From contig NZ_JAGTJJ010000048.1 of the NCBI RefSeq assembly GCF_028435365.1, forward strand, positions 25,802 to 89,801: a DNA stretch of 64,000 bases, in the 5' to 3' direction. Each line of letters opens with the position of its first letter. The stretch's first letter is position 1. Shown here one piece after another: positions 18,055-26,821 of the stretch. Origin of the DNA: Polyangium jinanense (GTDB lineage Bacteria > Myxococcota > Polyangia > Polyangiales > Polyangiaceae). The notes under the pieces were generated by a model. The model was not told the DNA's origin and ran no database searches. It was given only the letters and a program-made list of their open reading frames with translations. The translations under genes and the position numbers were made by a program.

Positions 18055-19227
18055 TTACATGTGCGGGTCGAGGACCACCTTCGCGAACCCGTCCTCGCGG
18101 CGGCTGAGCTTGGCATACGCCTCGGGCGCGGCGTCGAGCGGCATCCTGTGGGTCACGACCTGGCTCGGGCGGGCCCGGCCGGAGGTGACGAGATCGCGCA
18201 GGCGGCTACCATAACGCATCACCGGCGTCTGGCCCGTTCCGAAGGAAATTCCTTTTTCCCAGAGCTTGCCGAACGAGATCTGGAGCTCTCCCTTCTTCGC
18301 ATGCGGGTTTTTCCCGCCCGGGTCCTCGGGGACGTAGAGGCCAACGATGCCGATGTGGCCGGTCGGATTGACGAGGCGGATCAGGTCCTCGATGATCCGA
18401 TTCGGCGCCTCGTGGGATGGGTCCGTCCAGTCGACGGCCTGGAATCCGACGGCCTCGATGCCAGACATCACGCCATCCATTTTGGCGGTAGCGATCCCCT
18501 GGGCTTTCCGGAGCGCGACAATCTGCTCCACCGGGTCGCCGCGCATGAAGTCGATGGCCGTTGCGCCCATCGCCTCGGCCCGGGCGAGCCGGTCTGGCAC
18601 GTAGTCGACGACGTAGATCTCGTCCGCTCCACGCAGCGATGACGCGTACGCCGAGAGGAGCCCGACGGGCCCCGCGCCGAAGACGGCCACGCTCATCCCC
18701 GGCTCCACGGCGGCCAGATCCGTGGCGAACCAGCCTGTCGGGAACACGTCGGCGAGGAGCACGAAGTCGTTCTCGAAGACGTCCCTCGGCTCGCCGGGCA
18801 GCGAGAGGCAGTTGGTGTCGGCAAACGGCACCCGGAGGTGCTCGGCCTGCCCTCCGCGGAAGGGGCCCATTCCCACGTACCCGTACGCGCCGCCGTGCGC
18901 GCTCGGGTTGACGTTGAGGCATGCCGCCGTGTACCCGCGCTTGCAGTTGAAGCACGTCCCGCAGGAGATGTTGAAGGGCATCACCACCCGATCGCCCTTT
19001 TTCACCCGCTCGACCGCGGAGCCGACTTCCTCCACGACGCCGAGCGGCTCGTGGCCGAGCACGGTCCCTGGCTGCGCGGCGGTGCGGCCTTCGTACATGT
19101 GCAGATCACTGCCGCAGATGGCGGCCGAGGTGATCTGCACAATCGCGTCGGTCGGCTCCTCGATGCGCGCATCGGGGACCTCCTCGACCGCGACGTCGAG
19201 CCGACCTTTGTAGACGACCGCCCTCAC
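18055..19227 (-). CDS. Zinc-dependent alcohol dehydrogenase, glutathione-independent formaldehyde dehydrogenase-like
   Basis: A 390-residue medium-chain dehydrogenase. Catalytic zinc ligands are Cys38 (AAICGSD) and His59-Glu60 (GHEPLG). A structural zinc cluster is visible as Cys89, Cys92, Cys95 and Cys103. The NAD(P) motif VAVFGAGPVGLLSAY sits near 170. The length, with the insert MSGIEAVGFQAVDW, matches the formaldehyde dismutase/glutathione-independent FDH branch. The GTG at 19227 is preceded by GAGGGA. It is transcribed ahead of the histidine kinase and away from a LysR regulator, its probable controller. Confidence 0.88.
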   Translation of the reverse strand: MRAVVYKGRLDVAVEEVPDARIEEPTDAIVQITSAAICGSDLHMYEGRTAAQPGTVLGHEPLGVVEEVGSAVERVKKGDRVVMPFNISCGTCFNCKRGYTAACLNVNPSAHGGAYGYVGMGPFRGGQAEHLRVPFADTNCLSLPGEPRDVFENDFVLLADVFPTGWFATDLAAVEPGMSVAVFGAGPVGLLSAYASSLRGADEIYVVDYVPDRLARAEAMGATAIDFMRGDPVEQIVALRKAQGIATAKMDGVMSGIEAVGFQAVDWTDPSHEAPNRIIEDLIRLVNPTGHIGIVGLYVPEDPGGKNPHAKKGELQISFGKLWEKGISFGTGQTPVMRYGSRLRDLVTSGRARPSQVVTHRMPLDAAPEAYAKLSRREDGFAKVVLDPHM

Positions 19228-19353
19228 GACATCTCCCTCGCGGCAATGTCGGATCGCCGGATCTCGCGTCAAGCCCAGGCGGGGTCCGCGCGCCAACCTG
19301 CGAAAGCGGCTGAGGGGTCCGAGCTGGACGAAGGAACGACGCCGTTTGCGGGA

Positions 19354-19371
19354 AAACCGCACGTACGGTTT
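19354..19371. promoter_or_regulatory. AAACCG-N6-CGGTTT dyad between ADH and lysR
   Basis: A perfect 6+6 inverted repeat lies about 60 bp before the lysR start in the divergent region. LysR proteins bind such interrupted dyads. Position and symmetry are the only support. Confidence 0.4.
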
Positions 19372-19433
19372 GAACAGGCGTCAGGCTCAACCCAGGTGCG
19401 GATGTCTGCGCAAGAAAGAGATAGGATTTCCCC

Positions 19434-20384
19434 ATGCTCGACACGGTGACCCTGGATCAGCTCCGCGTGTTCATCACCGCGGCGGACGAGGGGAGTTTCT
19501 CGGCTGCCGCGCGCAAGCTGCGCCGTGTGCAATCGGCCGTCAGCCAGGCGATCGGGAACCTCGAAGCGCAGCTCGGCGTGGCCCTGTGGGATCGCTCGAC
19601 GAAGCTGCCGACCTTGACCGCCGAGGGGCGCTCCATGCTCACCGCCGCTCGCCGGGTCGTGGGCGAGGCCGATTCGCTGCGCAAGCTCGCGGCGGGAATG
19701 GTCACGGGGCTCGAAGCCTCCGTCTCTCTTTGCGTCGACGCTCTTTTCCCGGTCTGTGCGCTCGTCGATCTCTGCCGCGGCCTCGCGTCCGCCTTTCCCT
19801 CCGTGGATCTGCGCGTCGATACGCAGCCGACGTCGCTCGTCGCCGCGCGTGTCCTCTCGGGCGCGGCCACGCTCGGCGTGGTGGGCGCGACGGGCATCCC
19901 CCCGGGCCTCGAGCGCCAGGTACTCTCGCCCATTCGCATGATTCCGGTCGTCTCTGTCGAGCACCCGCTCGCGCGGCACGAGGGCCGCATTCCCGCATCG
20001 CGTTTCGCCGAGCACGTGCAAGTCGTCCTCGCGGCGCCGGAGCAGGGGGATGAGCACTCCGTGCTCTCGTTTCGCACGTTCTGCGTGGCCGATCTCGCCA
20101 CGAAGCACGCCCTCGTGCGGGCCGGGCTCGGCTGGGGCAACTTGCCCGAGCACGTGGTGCAGGCTGACGTACGGTCGAAGCGCCTCGCGCGAATCCAGCC
20201 CGAGCCCTGGGGTGAAGGCGAGCACGTATTTCATCTCTCTGCCATTTACCGACCGGACGCGGCTTTTGGCCCGGTCCATCGCTGGATACTCGCGGAGCTC
20301 GCGAAGCTCTGCCCGCGCGACGCAGGCCTCCCGCATCGGCCACGCGAAGCAAAAAGTCGACGCCGGAACCATCGGCCGAGGTGA
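19434..20384 (+). CDS. LysR family transcriptional regulator
   Basis: A 316-residue regulator. The N-terminal winged helix-turn-helix is clear: LDQLRVFITAADEGSFSAAARKLRRVQSAVSQAIGNLEAQLGVALWDR. A substrate-binding domain of the periplasmic-protein type spans about 90-300. It diverges from the ADH gene across ~205 bp and is the natural candidate to regulate it. Repeat element copy A lies downstream. Confidence 0.92.
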   Translation: MLDTVTLDQLRVFITAADEGSFSAAARKLRRVQSAVSQAIGNLEAQLGVALWDRSTKLPTLTAEGRSMLTAARRVVGEADSLRKLAAGMVTGLEASVSLCVDALFPVCALVDLCRGLASAFPSVDLRVDTQPTSLVAARVLSGAATLGVVGATGIPPGLERQVLSPIRMIPVVSVEHPLARHEGRIPASRFAEHVQVVLAAPEQGDEHSVLSFRTFCVADLATKHALVRAGLGWGNLPEHVVQADVRSKRLARIQPEPWGEGEHVFHLSAIYRPDAAFGPVHRWILAELAKLCPRDAGLPHRPREAKSRRRNHRPR

Positions 20385-20619
20385 TAGGTCCCATCATTCG
20401 AATGCGGATTGCGAAAGGCTCCGCCAGGCCGATAGATTCCCCGCGTGCCTCGGCCGGGCTCGAACTCGGTCGACATCGAGCAGAGGAGGCATCTCATGCA
20501 ACTGGGCGCGCACCGCGACGTACGACCGTCACGGGTCTCGCCAAGGAGCTCGGAGGCGCGTATGGTCTCGGCATCACGTATGCCAAGATTAGGTTCGGCG
20601 GCAGCGCTGCCCCGTAGCG
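20385..20619 (+). other. Non-coding stretch with a possible gene remnant
   Basis: A strong ribosome-like site (AGAGGAGG) precedes ATG 20496, but that frame is not protein-like. A different frame nearby reads TVTGLAKELGGAYGLGITYA (about 20523-20582), which looks like real protein. This suggests a frameshifted or truncated small gene. I cannot name the family. Confidence 0.25.
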
Positions 20620-20908
20620 CCGGGGTTTCACCCCGGACCCGACCAGGGGTTATCCACCCCTGGACCCGGACCAGGGCAAGCCCTGGACGCGGGGCGACAG
20701 CGCGCGATGCGCGCTGTCGACAGGGAAAACGTTCCCAGCAGGTAGGGCAGCGCTGCTGTCTTGGTTGGCAACGCCGCTCGTGGTCTTGCCACGGGCCCGT
20801 CGGAAAAACCGCGCATCGCGTGGTTTTTCCGCCCTCGGTCCAGGCCGTGCCTGGTCCGGGGTGAAGGGGGCGGACAGCCCCCTTCTGGGGTGCGGGGCAA
20901 CGCCCCGC
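20620..20908 (+). repeat. Composite hairpin element, copy A
   Basis: Consecutive hairpins are readable. CCGGGGT/ACCCCGG (20620-20636), CCAGGGG/CCCCTGG (20643-20663), CCAGGGC AA GCCCTGG (20671-20686) and CGACAGCGCGC/GCGCGCTGTCG (20695-20719) come first. After a ~80-bp core come CGGAAAAACCGCGC/GCGTGGTTTTTCCG (20801-20831), CCAGGC/GCCTGG (20840-20854), AAGGGGGC/GCCCCCTT (20864-20884) and GCGGGGC/GCCCCGC (20892-20908). The order matches copies B and D, but the stems differ on both arms with pairing kept. The element ends 30 bp before the amidohydrolase start. Confidence 0.8.
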
Positions 20909-20937
20909 GCATAGGTCGAGGAAGCGAGGAGGTCGAC

Positions 20938-22800
20938 ATGGCAGCGGACTTGATTCTCACGAATGGACGATTCACCACGCTCGACCCGGGCGAACCTGCG
21001 CCTGAGGCGGTGGCGATCGAGGGCGGCAAGTTCTCCGCCGTCGGCGGCACGAAAGAGATCCTCGCGCTTGCGGACGAGCGCACCCGTGTCGTCGACCTTC
21101 GGGGCCGCCGCGTTGTTCCTGGGCTGATCGACAGCCATTTGCACGTCATTCGCGGCGGGCTCAATTACAACATGGAGCTCCGCTGGGACGGCGTGCGTTC
21201 GCTTGCCGATGCCATGCACATGCTCGAGCGGCAGGTCGCGGTGACGCCTGCGCCGCAATGGGTGCGCGTGGTTGGTGGTTTCACGGAGCTTCAGTTCGTC
21301 GAGAAGCGCCTCCCGACGCTCGACGAGTTGAACCGCGTCGCGCCCGACACGCCCGTCTTCATCCTGCACCTCTACGATCGCGCCTTGCTCAACCGGGCGG
21401 CGCTTCGCGTCTGCGGCTACACGAAGGACACGCCGAACCCGCCGGGCGGTGAGATCCAGCGTGATTCGAATGGCGATCCGACGGGCCTCCTCCTCGCGAA
21501 GCCCAATGCGCTCATTCTCTACGCCACGCTGGCGAAGGGGCCGAAGTTGCCCCCCGAATACCAGCTCAATTCGACCCGCCATTTCATGCGCGAGTTGAAC
21601 CGGCTCGGCGTGACGGGCGTGATCGACGCGGGCGGCGGCTTTCAGAATTACCCCGAGGACTACGAGATCATCCGCAAGCTCGCGGACGACGGCGAGCTCA
21701 CCTTGCGCATCGCCTACAACCTCTTCACCCAGAACAAGGGCGGCGAGGTCGACGATTTCCGCAAATGGATCGGCATGGTGAGCCCGGGGCAGGGGGACGA
21801 CTCGTTCCGGCACAACGGCGCCGGCGAGATGCTGGTCTTCTCCGCGGCCGATTTCGAGGATTTCCGCGAGCCGCGGCCCGATCTTTCCGCGTCGATGGAG
21901 ACCGAGCTCGAGGGCGTCGTGCGTGTGCTCGTCGAGGGCCGCTGGCCGTTCCGCCTGCATGCCACCTACGACGAGACGATTTCCCGCGCGCTCGACGTCT
22001 TCGAGAAGGTGAATCGTGACATCCCGTTCGGCGGCCTGCACTGGTTCTTCGACCACGCCGAGACGATTTCGGATCGCAACATCGATCGGGTCGCGGCCCT
22101 CGGCGGCGGCATCGCGGTGCAGCACCGGATGGTTTACCAGGGCGAATACTTCGTCGAGCGCTACGGCGCACGTGCGGCCGAACATACGCCGCCCGTGCGA
22201 AAGATGCTCGCGGCGGGATTGCCCGTTGGCGCCGGCACGGACGCCACGCGCGTCGCCTCCTACAACCCCTGGGTCTCGCTCGCGTGGCTCGTCACCGGCA
22301 AGACGATCGGCGGTTTGTCGCTTTACCCCGAGGACAACCGATTGGACCGAGAAATGGCGCTGCGGCTCTGGACCGAGCGGAATACCTGGTTCTCCTCGGA
22401 GGAGGGCAAGAAGGGGCAAATCAAGGTCGGGCAGCTCGCGGATCTCGCCGTGCTTTCCGCCGATTACCTCACCGTGCCCGAGGACGAGATCCAGGACATC
22501 GAGTCTGTCCTGACGATCCTCGGCGGCAAGGTGGTCCACGGCGCCGAGGAGCACGCATCGCTCGCGCCGCCCTTGCCGCCCGCCATGCCCGACTGGTCCC
22601 CCGTGCGCACGTTCGGCGGCTACCAGCGCCGCACGGCCCCCTCGCAGGGCCGCGGCCAGGCCCTCGGCACCGCCTGTTTCGCCGCGGATCCGTGCGCCGT
22701 GCACGGCCATGATCGGGCCCGCGCGCTCCTTTCGCACGTCCCCGCCTCGGATGAGAGCTCATTCTGGGGCGTGCTCGGCTGCTCCTGCTGGGCGTTCTAG
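20938..22800 (+). CDS. YtcJ-like amidohydrolase (Amidohydro_3 family)
   Basis: A 620-residue metal-dependent hydrolase of the YtcJ branch, cytoplasmic by lack of a signal peptide. The N-terminal small beta domain (LILTNGRFTTLDPGEP) leads into the TIM barrel with the metal motif GLIDSHLHV (His-x-His near 65). Later ligands are expected in RLHATYDETI, LHWFFDHAET and VGAGTDATRVASYNPW. The ATG at 20938 has GAGGAGG 6 bp upstream. The C-terminal ~40 residues are Cys-rich and not typical of the family. It starts a run of four genes with tiny gaps or overlaps and probably supplies the hydrolytic step for a substrate moved by the following transporter and porin. Confidence 0.88.
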   Translation: MAADLILTNGRFTTLDPGEPAPEAVAIEGGKFSAVGGTKEILALADERTRVVDLRGRRVVPGLIDSHLHVIRGGLNYNMELRWDGVRSLADAMHMLERQVAVTPAPQWVRVVGGFTELQFVEKRLPTLDELNRVAPDTPVFILHLYDRALLNRAALRVCGYTKDTPNPPGGEIQRDSNGDPTGLLLAKPNALILYATLAKGPKLPPEYQLNSTRHFMRELNRLGVTGVIDAGGGFQNYPEDYEIIRKLADDGELTLRIAYNLFTQNKGGEVDDFRKWIGMVSPGQGDDSFRHNGAGEMLVFSAADFEDFREPRPDLSASMETELEGVVRVLVEGRWPFRLHATYDETISRALDVFEKVNRDIPFGGLHWFFDHAETISDRNIDRVAALGGGIAVQHRMVYQGEYFVERYGARAAEHTPPVRKMLAAGLPVGAGTDATRVASYNPWVSLAWLVTGKTIGGLSLYPEDNRLDREMALRLWTERNTWFSSEEGKKGQIKVGQLADLAVLSADYLTVPEDEIQDIESVLTILGGKVVHGAEEHASLAPPLPPAMPDWSPVRTFGGYQRRTAPSQGRGQALGTACFAADPCAVHGHDRARALLSHVPASDESSFWGVLGCSCWAF

Positions 22801-22814
22801 CAGGAAAAACCGCA

Positions 22815-24464
22815 ATGATGGCAGGGGCAAGCCAGACCGCCGCGCCCGACGCGTGGGCGCCGCTGCGCCGCGAGGTCTTTCGATCCTTGTGGCTCGGCGC
22901 GCTCGCCTCGAACGTCGGGCTCTGGGTCCAGAATGCGGCGGGCAGCTGGGACATGACATCGTTCGGGACGGCGCCGGTCTACGTGGCGCTGCTCCAGACG
23001 GCTTCGAGCTTGCCGGTCTTTCTCATCGGTTTGCCCGCGGCGGCCTTCGGCGACATCTTCGATCGCCGAAAGCTTCTTGCGTCCTTCGCCACGTGGATGG
23101 CGCTGGTCTCGGTCCTGCTCGCTGCGCTCTCTTTTGCTGGGCTCCTGGGCCCGACCAGCCTGCTCGCGCTCACGTTCGCCCTCGGCCTCGGCGCGGCGCT
23201 TTCGGCGCCGCTCTGGCAGGCCGTTCTCCCGTCGCTCGTCGACAAAGCCGAGCTTGCGTCGGCCGTCACCTTGAGCGGCGTCGCCGTCAATGTCGCGCGG
23301 GCGCTCGGCCCTGCCATCGGCGGCATTGGCCTCGCCCTCGCGGGCAGCGGGCCCGTTTATTCGTTCAACGCGCTCGCTTTTTTCGTCGTCGTCATCCAGG
23401 TCCTCCGCTGGAAACCTCCCGTCACGAAAGCGACCTTGCCGCCCGAGCGTGTCGCGGGCGCCATCGTGGCGGGCCTTCGTTTCGCGCGCCGGGCGCCCGC
23501 GCTTCGGGCCGTGCTCGTCCGCGCGGCCGCGTTCATCCTGGCCGGCAGCGCATTGTGGGCGCTCCTCCCCGTCATCGCGCGGCGCGAGCTCCACATGACT
23601 CCGCTCCGCTTCGGCATCTTGCTCGGTTGTATCGGAGCGGGCGCGCTCGCCGGAGCCGCCGTCATGCCACGCGCGCGCCAAAAACTCGGCTCCGACGGGC
23701 TCGTCGCCATTGCGACGGTCGTGTATGCCGGGTCGATGGCCGTCCTCGCGCACGTCCGGGTCGAGTCGGCACTTTATACGTCCATGCTCGCCACGGGCGT
23801 TGCGTGGATCAGCATCATGTCGAGCTTCAACGTCGCCGCGAGCTCGGCGGCTCCGGGCTGGGTGCAATCCCGCGCGCTTGGCCTTTACCTTTTGGTCTTT
23901 CAAGGCGGCCTCGGGCTCGGCAGCTTCGCGTGGGGCACGCTCGCCGGGCGCATCGGCAGCGCCGCGACGCTCTCGGCGGCCGCGGCCTGCGTGCTCCTCG
24001 GCTTGCTCTCTGCGCTCCGCTGGAAGCTCGGCGCCGCGCGGAAGGACGACGTCGCGAGCTTCGACGCCTGGCCCGAGCCTGTGATCGAGGTCCCGATCGA
24101 TATCGACGCCGGCCCCGTGCTCGTCGAGCGTCGTTATGTCGTGCGACCGTCGCAGCGCGCCGAATTCCTCTCGCTCGCCCCGGAGCTCGAATCCCTCCGG
24201 CGTCGCGACGGCGCCATCGATTGGGCGCTTTATGAGGACCTCGGCGGCAAGGACGGGCTGGTCGAGACGTTCCTCGTCGCCTCGTGGGCCGAGCACCTCC
24301 GCCAGCACCGCCGCGCCGTCGCGGCCGACAAGGCGCTCCTCGAACGCATTCGTGCCCTCTCCGAAGACGCAGGCGTCGTGCACCTCGTCGACGCGCGCTC
24401 GGCGGCCGCCGCCCGCGCGCGGGGCCTCGAAATCGCGGACCGTGCGCACAGGGAGGAACCGTGA
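22815..24464 (+). CDS. MFS transporter (EntS-like) fused to a C-terminal monooxygenase-like ferredoxin-fold domain
   Basis: The first ~410 residues are an MFS_3/EntS-type carrier of about 12 helices (LWLGALASNVGLWVQNAAGSW, then GLPAAAFGDIFDRRKLL as motif A). Residues ~430-525 (LVERRYVVRPSQRAEFLSLAPELESLRRRDGAIDWALYEDLGG ... FLVASWAEHLRQHRRAV) form an antibiotic-biosynthesis-monooxygenase-like domain known at the C-terminus of this subfamily. The role of the fused domain is not established. It starts 14 bp after the amidohydrolase, and its stop overlaps the next start (GTGA). Confidence 0.88.
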   Translation: MMAGASQTAAPDAWAPLRREVFRSLWLGALASNVGLWVQNAAGSWDMTSFGTAPVYVALLQTASSLPVFLIGLPAAAFGDIFDRRKLLASFATWMALVSVLLAALSFAGLLGPTSLLALTFALGLGAALSAPLWQAVLPSLVDKAELASAVTLSGVAVNVARALGPAIGGIGLALAGSGPVYSFNALAFFVVVIQVLRWKPPVTKATLPPERVAGAIVAGLRFARRAPALRAVLVRAAAFILAGSALWALLPVIARRELHMTPLRFGILLGCIGAGALAGAAVMPRARQKLGSDGLVAIATVVYAGSMAVLAHVRVESALYTSMLATGVAWISIMSSFNVAASSAAPGWVQSRALGLYLLVFQGGLGLGSFAWGTLAGRIGSAATLSAAAACVLLGLLSALRWKLGAARKDDVASFDAWPEPVIEVPIDIDAGPVLVERRYVVRPSQRAEFLSLAPELESLRRRDGAIDWALYEDLGGKDGLVETFLVASWAEHLRQHRRAVAADKALLERIRALSEDAGVVHLVDARSAAAARARGLEIADRAHREEP

Positions 24465-24931
24465 CAAACCCCGAACATCGCATCAGCCACCTCCTCGATC
24501 GCTCCCGTGACGCCGGCCTGCTCGTGCTTCGCGTGGGCGCGGCCCTCCTCATCTGGGCCTTTCACATGCGCCCGAAGCTCGCTCATTTCGATGAGGAGCT
24601 CCGCTCGTTTCCCGATCCAATCGGGATCGGGCACGCGCCGAGCTTCCTCCTCGCGCTCGTCTCGGAGGGGCTTTGCAGCGTTCTCTGCGCGCTCGGCCTT
24701 TTGACACGCCTTTCTGCCTTGCCGATCGTGTTCACGATGGCGATGGTCCTCCTCCTCGCCGTGCGCGGCTTCGAGGGCGCCGATGTGCAGGCGGCGCTCC
24801 TTTATGCATTGCCATACCTGACGCTCGCGCTCGTCGGACCGGGCCGCCATTCCATCGATCACTTGCTCCGGCACCGGTACGAGGCGCTCCTTCGCCGATA
24901 CCTCCACCGCGCTCCTTCACAGGGCGCCTGA
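24461..24931 (+). CDS. DoxX family membrane protein
   Basis: A 156-residue inner-membrane protein with four hydrophobic helices (GLLVLRVGAALLIWAFHMRPK; SFLLALVSEGLCSVLCALGLL; ALPIVFTMAMVLLLAVRG; ALLYALPYLTLALVG), the DoxX pattern. The conserved Arg in helix 1 and GPGRHSIDHLL near the C-terminus are usual for the family. The GTG at 24461 overlaps the preceding TGA, and its own TGA overlaps the next ATG, so it is co-translated with the transporter and porin. Confidence 0.85.
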   Translation: MTNPEHRISHLLDRSRDAGLLVLRVGAALLIWAFHMRPKLAHFDEELRSFPDPIGIGHAPSFLLALVSEGLCSVLCALGLLTRLSALPIVFTMAMVLLLAVRGFEGADVQAALLYALPYLTLALVGPGRHSIDHLLRHRYEALLRRYLHRAPSQGA

Positions 24932-26361
24932 TGCGACCTGCTCGAACCTCGGCGCTCGTCCTCGCGACGGGCGTGTTCTTCGGCCTCGCGACCACGCCGA
25001 TCTCCGCGCCGCGCGCGCAGGACGTCCACGGTGGCGAGCGAACGGCGGCGCCGGCCCCGCGTTATCAATCCCTGCGATACCTGGAGGATTACAGCTACCT
25101 CGCGCACACGCGCGGCGACGACCCCTTCGACCGCCTCAAATACGTGCCGCTCTGGCCCGGCGGCCACCTCTCCATCGGCGGCCAGCATCGATTGCGGTAC
25201 GAGTATCTCGCGCCCGTCGATCTCGCGCCGGCCTCTGCCGAGCCGCGGGAGAGCGTCCTCTTCGTCCGCAACCTCCTGCACGCCGATCTCGTGTTTCACC
25301 GGCAGATCCGACTCTTCGCGCAGATCGGATCGTTCGAGGCGCTCGGCGCCCCCGCGCGCGACGAGCCGCCCGGCGCGAACCTCCTCGATGCGCCGCAGTT
25401 CTTCCTCGAGATTCGCGGTAAGGCCCGCGGCGTCGGAATCGTCGCGCGCGCGGGGCGCCAGGAGATGTCGCTCGGATCCACGCGCTGGGTGAGTGCGAGG
25501 GACGGGACGAACGTCCGGCAATCGTTCGACCTCGCGCGTATCTCCCTCTCGGGACGTACGTGGAAAAACGACACCTTCTTTGGCACCGTCCCGGCCCTCG
25601 AGCGCGGCGTCTTCGATGACGCGCCCAGCTTCCAGAGCAAGTTCTGGGGCACCTATTTCACGCTCGCCGTGGCCCCCGGGAAAGCCGCGAGCCTCGACGC
25701 GTTTTACCTCGGCCGGGACCGGCCCGACGTCACCTATCGCGAAATCAGCGGCCGCGAAGTGCGCCACACGCTCGGCGTCCGCGCGTTCGGCGAACTGGCT
25801 TCGGGGTTCGAGTACATCGTGCACGGGCTCTTCCAGGGCGGCACCGTCGGCGACGCGTCGATCCTCGCCTGGGGATTCGCGGGAGGCCTCTGGCAGCGCC
25901 TCCCCGGGGCCTTTTCGCCGCTCCGGATCGGCGTCCGATGGGACGCCCTGAGCGGCGATTCGCGCGCCGGCGACGGCACCGTCTCGACGTTTCACCCGCT
26001 CTTCCCGAACCAGACGTTTTTCAGCGCGCTGCCCGCGATTTATCCGACGAACCTTTACGAGGTGCACCCGCTCATGCAATTCGAAAGGGGCACCGTGAGC
26101 GCCGAGGCCGGCTGCACGTTTTTCTGGCGCCAGGCCGTCGAAGACGCCGTCTACCAGCCGCCCGGCGCTCCGTTCATCCGCGCGACCGAGTCGCGGGCTC
26201 CGTTCACCGCCGCCCAGATGTCCCTCTCGCTCGGCTACCGCGCGACGCGGCACCTGTCCTTCAATGCGGAGTATTCGCACGTGTTCGCGGGCCCGGCGTA
26301 CGTCGAGGCCGGCGGCACGGACGTCGACTTTTTCGGTACGTGGACCACGTTCACCTATTGA
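24931..26361 (+). CDS. Alginate-export-family outer-membrane porin
   Basis: The 476-residue protein begins with a signal peptide (MRPARTSALVLATGVFFGLATTPISAPRAQ, as a basic N-region plus hydrophobic core). It continues with the family pattern YLEDYSYL, then FDRLKYVPLWPG and LSIGGQHRLRYEYL, and ends in alternating aromatic strands with a terminal Tyr, as outer-membrane beta-barrels do. Members form anionic polysaccharide or organic-acid channels. Its ATG overlaps the DoxX stop. With the MFS carrier and amidohydrolase it gives a complete uptake or export and hydrolysis route for one unknown compound. Confidence 0.87.
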   Translation: MRPARTSALVLATGVFFGLATTPISAPRAQDVHGGERTAAPAPRYQSLRYLEDYSYLAHTRGDDPFDRLKYVPLWPGGHLSIGGQHRLRYEYLAPVDLAPASAEPRESVLFVRNLLHADLVFHRQIRLFAQIGSFEALGAPARDEPPGANLLDAPQFFLEIRGKARGVGIVARAGRQEMSLGSTRWVSARDGTNVRQSFDLARISLSGRTWKNDTFFGTVPALERGVFDDAPSFQSKFWGTYFTLAVAPGKAASLDAFYLGRDRPDVTYREISGREVRHTLGVRAFGELASGFEYIVHGLFQGGTVGDASILAWGFAGGLWQRLPGAFSPLRIGVRWDALSGDSRAGDGTVSTFHPLFPNQTFFSALPAIYPTNLYEVHPLMQFERGTVSAEAGCTFFWRQAVEDAVYQPPGAPFIRATESRAPFTAAQMSLSLGYRATRHLSFNAEYSHVFAGPAYVEAGGTDVDFFGTWTTFTY

Positions 26362-26421
26362 AACGCCGAGCGACGCTCCGCGCTTGAGTCCGGCGCCCGC
26401 TCCGTGCTACAAGCCGCCGGC

Positions 26422-26808
26422 ATGAAGCTCGGATATGTCATTCTCTATGTGCAGGACGTCGAGCGGGCCGTCGCCTTTTACGAGCGTGCCTTCGGGCTCG
26501 CGCGCCGGTTCGTCCACGAATCCAAGCAATATGCGGAGATGGAGACGGGCGCGACCGCGCTCGCCTTCGCGAGCGAATCCCTCGCCGGATCCCACGGCTT
26601 TTCGTTCCGCGCGAGCCGGCCGACCGAACCTGCGGCCGCGGTCGAGATCGCGCTCACCACGCCCGACGTCCCCGCGGCCTTCGCGGTCGCCGTCGGCGCG
26701 GGCGCCGCGGCCATGAGCGCGCCCGAGACGAAGCCGTGGGGACAAACCGTTGCTTATGTGCGGGATCTCGACGGCTTTCTCGTCGAGTTGTGCACCCCGA
26801 TGGGGTGA
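26422..26808 (+). CDS. VOC (glyoxalase/bleomycin resistance) family protein
   Basis: A 128-residue vicinal-oxygen-chelate protein with two beta-alpha-beta-beta-beta halves. LGYVILYVQDVERAVAFYERAFGL opens the first; VAYVRDLDGFLVELCTP closes the second with the metal-binding Glu. ATG 26422 is chosen because homology starts at once; an in-frame GTG 18 bp upstream is not needed. It is convergent with the GST gene. Substrate unknown. Confidence 0.85.
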   Translation: MKLGYVILYVQDVERAVAFYERAFGLARRFVHESKQYAEMETGATALAFASESLAGSHGFSFRASRPTEPAAAVEIALTTPDVPAAFAVAVGAGAAAMSAPETKPWGQTVAYVRDLDGFLVELCTPMG

Positions 26809-26821
26809 CGGGCGGCGTGGT

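Noticed and set aside
22797..24467. 556-codon minus-strand frame opposite the MFS fusion
   Set aside because: Composition is Arg/Glu-rich shadow coding; the plus-strand transporter has clear motifs.
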